This document shows positions 61,907 to 64,000 of a stretch of 64,000 bases of DNA, in pieces. The position numbers were made by a program, and so were the translations under genes. Under the pieces are notes generated by a model, which was not told where the DNA came from, ran no database searches, and saw nothing but the letters and a program-made list of their open reading frames with translations. How positions within the stretch are numbered: position 1 is the first letter of the stretch; every line of letters begins with the position of its first letter. The stretch is from an uncultured Prevotella sp. (GTDB lineage: Bacteria > Bacteroidota > Bacteroidia > Bacteroidales > Bacteroidaceae): contig CALUGA010000004.1 in the NCBI GenBank assembly GCA_944320105.1, positions 62,001 through 126,000 on the forward strand, read 5' to 3'.

Positions 61907-63178
61907 TCAGGCCCTCACTTTTATTATTTGGCCGATGTCGGTGGTGTAGTTGGGCGAGGCGTGTTCGCGCTTCATGCTCCAACCGCGGCCCGTTCCCTGT
62001 ACGGCCATGCGCACTGTGCCTCGGCCGTTGCGGCTGTTTATGGCGTCGATGGCGGCTGCGAGGCGGGCCTGACGGCCTCGGTCAATGGGGTCGAAGAGGT
62101 CGGCCTGCACGGCTGCGGCATGGCAGGTGTTCCATACGATTACGCCCGCTTTCTTGTAGTGGTGCTTGCCGTCGCCTTCCCATTCGGCCCGCAGGGCCTG
62201 CACGGCTGCGGCCACAAGCTCTTGTTGGTCGGCTGTGGCCACGGTGAATGCCGCTGTGCGGTTGATGCAGTGGGGCGGCCGGTCGGTGCGGAAGCGGCTT
62301 GTGTAGGCAAACACGGTGAGCGCGGCGCAGCACGACCTTTGCTCCCGCAACTTGCGTGAGCAGGCTGCGGCGAACGATGCCACAGCTTCCTCCACCTGCC
62401 ATCTTTGCGTCAGACCACCGTCGGCGAAGCTGCGGCTGGTGCAGATGCTCTTCTTCTGTGGCAGTTCACTGATGTCGATGCAGCTCTCGCCGCGCAGTTC
62501 CCGCCATGTGCGCACCCCCGTGACGGTGAGCAGGCGGCGCACCCAGTCCTCGCTGAGTGTGGAGAAGTCGAGTGCGGTGTGTACCCCCCGGCTTTCGAGT
62601 TGTGCCGCGTGGCGCCGCCCTATGCCCCAAACATCGGCCACGGGCAGGCTGCGCAGGGCCTTTGTGCGCTTCTCTTCGCTGTCGATGAGGCACACCCCGC
62701 CGTAGCCCGGGTGGCGCTTGCCGTAGTGGGCAGCCACCTTTGCCAGCGTCTTTGTGGGTGCTATGCCGAGCGTGACGGGTATGCCGGTGCCGCGCATGAT
62801 GGTCTTTACGATGGTCTTGCCGTAGTTGCGAAGGTCGGAGTCGATGCCGAAGCCGTCGAGGCTGATGAATGCCTCATCGATGGAATACTGCATAAGCTCT
62901 GGCGTGAAGTCGTCGAGCAGCATCATCACGCGGCGGCTCATGTCGCCGTAGAGAGCGTAGTTTGAGCTGAACACGGCCACCTTGTTGGCCTCAAGCAGTG
63001 GCTTCACTTGGTAGAACGGCGCCCCCATGGCTATGCCCATGGCCTTGGCTTCGTTGCTGCGGGCTATTACGCAGCCATCATTGTTGGACAATACAACGAC
63101 GGGGCTTGTGCGCAGGGCGGGGTTGAACACCCGCTCGCACGAGCAGTAGAAGTTGTTGCAGTCTGCCAGTCCGAACAC
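61907..63178 (-). CDS. umuC: Y-family DNA polymerase, UmuC
   Basis: 423 residues. The catalytic acids are Asp6 (LADCNNFYCSCERVF) and Asp101-Glu102 (YSIDEAF), as in E. coli UmuC. The thumb helix-hairpin-helix (LPVADVWGIGRRHAAQLESRG) and little-finger region with LTQRWQVEEAV follow; the C-terminal part is of the UmuC type (VRMAVQGTGRGWSMKREHASPNYTT). It copies damaged DNA with low fidelity as part of Pol V. It starts 4 bases after umuD. Confidence 0.94.
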   Translation of the reverse strand: MFGLADCNNFYCSCERVFNPALRTSPVVVLSNNDGCVIARSNEAKAMGIAMGAPFYQVKPLLEANKVAVFSSNYALYGDMSRRVMMLLDDFTPELMQYSIDEAFISLDGFGIDSDLRNYGKTIVKTIMRGTGIPVTLGIAPTKTLAKVAAHYGKRHPGYGGVCLIDSEEKRTKALRSLPVADVWGIGRRHAAQLESRGVHTALDFSTLSEDWVRRLLTVTGVRTWRELRGESCIDISELPQKKSICTSRSFADGGLTQRWQVEEAVASFAAACSRKLREQRSCCAALTVFAYTSRFRTDRPPHCINRTAAFTVATADQQELVAAAVQALRAEWEGDGKHHYKKAGVIVWNTCHAAAVQADLFDPIDRGRQARLAAAIDAINSRNGRGTVRMAVQGTGRGWSMKREHASPNYTTDIGQIIKVRA

Positions 63179-63182
63179 GCTT

Positions 63183-63620
63183 TCACCTCCTCAGCTGCCG
63201 CTTGATGTTGTAGGTAAGCACTCCCCACACTATGAACTCGTTGTCCTCGGTCACCTTTATGGGTTTGTAGCTCTCGTTGGCGGGCATGAGCCATAGGCAG
63301 TCTGCCTCCTTGTCGAGCCTCACGCGCTTCAGCGTGAACTCGCCGTCGATGAAGGCCACCACGATGTCGCCGTCCATCGGCTCTATCGACTTGTCTATCA
63401 CGAGCAGGTCGCCGTCGTCGATGCCGCATCCCACCATCGAGTCTCCCACGGCCCGTGCGTAGAAAGTTGTGGCGGGGTGGCTTACCAGCTCGTGGTTGAG
63501 GTCGATGCTCTCGCCCATATAGTCTTGTGCTGGCGACGGAAATCCGGCCCTGATGCCCTTGTCGGCGAAAGCCAGGCGCAGCTGGCTGCTGAGGTCGGCG
63601 GAATACATTATCAGCTTCAT
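63183..63620 (-). CDS. umuD: UmuD-like S24 peptidase (error-prone repair)
   Basis: 145 residues. Self-cleavage would occur at Ala25-Gly26 (RAGFPSPAQDY); the Ser/Lys dyad is Ser61 (GDSMVG) and Lys98 (EFTLKRV), almost the E. coli spacing (24/25, 60, 97). RecA filaments would trigger cleavage to UmuD', the Pol V subunit. The ATG overlaps the upstream stop by four bases (ATGA). Confidence 0.94.
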   Translation of the reverse strand: MKLIMYSADLSSQLRLAFADKGIRAGFPSPAQDYMGESIDLNHELVSHPATTFYARAVGDSMVGCGIDDGDLLVIDKSIEPMDGDIVVAFIDGEFTLKRVRLDKEADCLWLMPANESYKPIKVTEDNEFIVWGVLTYNIKRQLRR

Positions 63621-64000
63621 GGCCGTTCGGGATATAAGGTGATGGTGCCGCCATCGCTTTGGGCGTAGCGGCGCAGTAAGTCTTGCAAGTAGGCCGCACA
63701 GGCTTCCACGTTCTGCCGGTTGCCGTCGTAGCCGTTGACGAGGAAGAGCACGCGGGTGGTGCCCATGTCCATCTTCGTGCGCTCGTTGTCGCTCGTTGGT
63801 GTGCCCACGCCTCCCGTGGCGTCGCGGTACACGGGCAGCCCGGCGATGTTGAGCAGCCCGCGGCCTATGCCCTCGTAAGGCTCGCCCTCGCGCCCTATGC
63901 CGAGCGTCAAGGTAGAGCCGCTTATCTTGTCGGCGTCGAAGCCGCCTATGCTGTAGCCATAGGCCATGCTTGCCAGGTTTACGAGGTCAACGAGCGTGTC
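63617..64000 (-). CDS. B3/4-domain protein (PheT-like), C-terminal part
   Basis: The frame is open to the window edge, so the start lies outside. The visible 127 residues (NLASMAYGYSIGGFDADKISGS, LTLGIGREGEPYEGIGRGLLNIAGLPVYRDATGGVGTPTSDNERT) look like the B3/4 domain of phenylalanyl-tRNA synthetase beta chains, found alone in many bacteria and thought to act on charged tRNA or related substrates. It is the first visible gene of the reverse umuDC operon, coupled to umuD by ATGA. The link between the two is unknown. Confidence 0.65.
   Translation of the reverse strand, partial: DTLVDLVNLASMAYGYSIGGFDADKISGSTLTLGIGREGEPYEGIGRGLLNIAGLPVYRDATGGVGTPTSDNERTKMDMGTTRVLFLVNGYDGNRQNVEACAAYLQDLLRRYAQSDGGTITLYPERP

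Overview
The window looks like a chromosomal piece of a fairly GC-rich member of the Bacteroidales, most likely Prevotellaceae. The reasons are: promoters of the TAnnTTTG type before many genes, a tmRNA encoding the tag GENNYALAA, secreted proteins ending in type IX secretion (T9SS) sorting domains, DUF5686, DUF3078, DUF1573 and CarboxypepD-reg/outer-membrane-barrel proteins, and hardly any Shine-Dalgarno sequences. The species cannot be named from the sequence alone.

Layout. (1) 1-2.7 kb: a PiT-type phosphate transporter with a PhoU-like tail. (2) 2.7-8.1 kb: an AT-richer block of T9SS cargo genes, two of which are homologues of Bacteroidetes zinc metalloproteases that have lost the catalytic motif; one is split by an in-frame TAA. 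The block lies between two long direct repeats and next to a decayed copy of the start of the following gene. (3) 8.2-19.7 kb: a probable inositol-lipid region (ATP-grasp protein, HAD phosphatase, myo-inositol-phosphate synthase, nucleotidyltransferase, CDP-alcohol phosphatidyltransferase), with a DUF5686 outer-membrane protein at the end of each of its two operons; a small reverse operon (DUF169, TIGR04076, FKBP) sits between them. (4) 19.7-21.1 kb: nested miniature inverted-repeat elements and the tmRNA gene ssrA. (5) 21.2-34.3 kb: a Wzx/Wzy-type surface polysaccharide operon: export protein, chain-length protein, flippase, polymerase, five glycosyltransferases, and two different initiating sugar-phosphate transferases at its end. 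(6) 34.7-42.0 kb, reverse: pyrG, yidC, an S9 peptidase and an MFS transporter. (7) 42.2-46.8 kb: a DUF3078 protein, a membrane-anchored SUFU-domain protein, a DUF1573 protein and a lipoprotein. (8) 46.8-51.8 kb: a long-hairpin element, then nrdD-nrdG (anaerobic ribonucleotide reductase) flanked by two LuxR-type regulators with closely similar DNA-binding domains; one of them carries an RIC-like hemerythrin sensor. (9) 52-61 kb: thioesterase, autoregulated LacI regulator, aroB, a glutamate synthase small subunit-like oxidoreductase, a 979-residue outer-membrane barrel protein and a double-META lipoprotein. (10) 61-64 kb: a structured untranslated stretch leading into a 46-residue hydrophobic peptide gene, and a reverse umuDC operon behind a B3/4-domain gene that runs off the window.

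Three kinds of non-coding repeat recur between genes: palindromic units built on the words AAACGGCCTG/CAGGCCGTTT (five places), a roughly 200-bp miniature element with 20-bp inverted ends (two full, one diverged and two partial copies), and two long hairpins that share the same apical motif (near 46.9 and 61.4 kb). The best candidates for something undescribed are the repeat-flanked pseudoprotease cargo block, the structured leader plus small peptide beside umuDC, the ATP-grasp/HAD/DUF5686 additions to the inositol-lipid genes, and the paired regulators and promoter palindrome around nrdDG.
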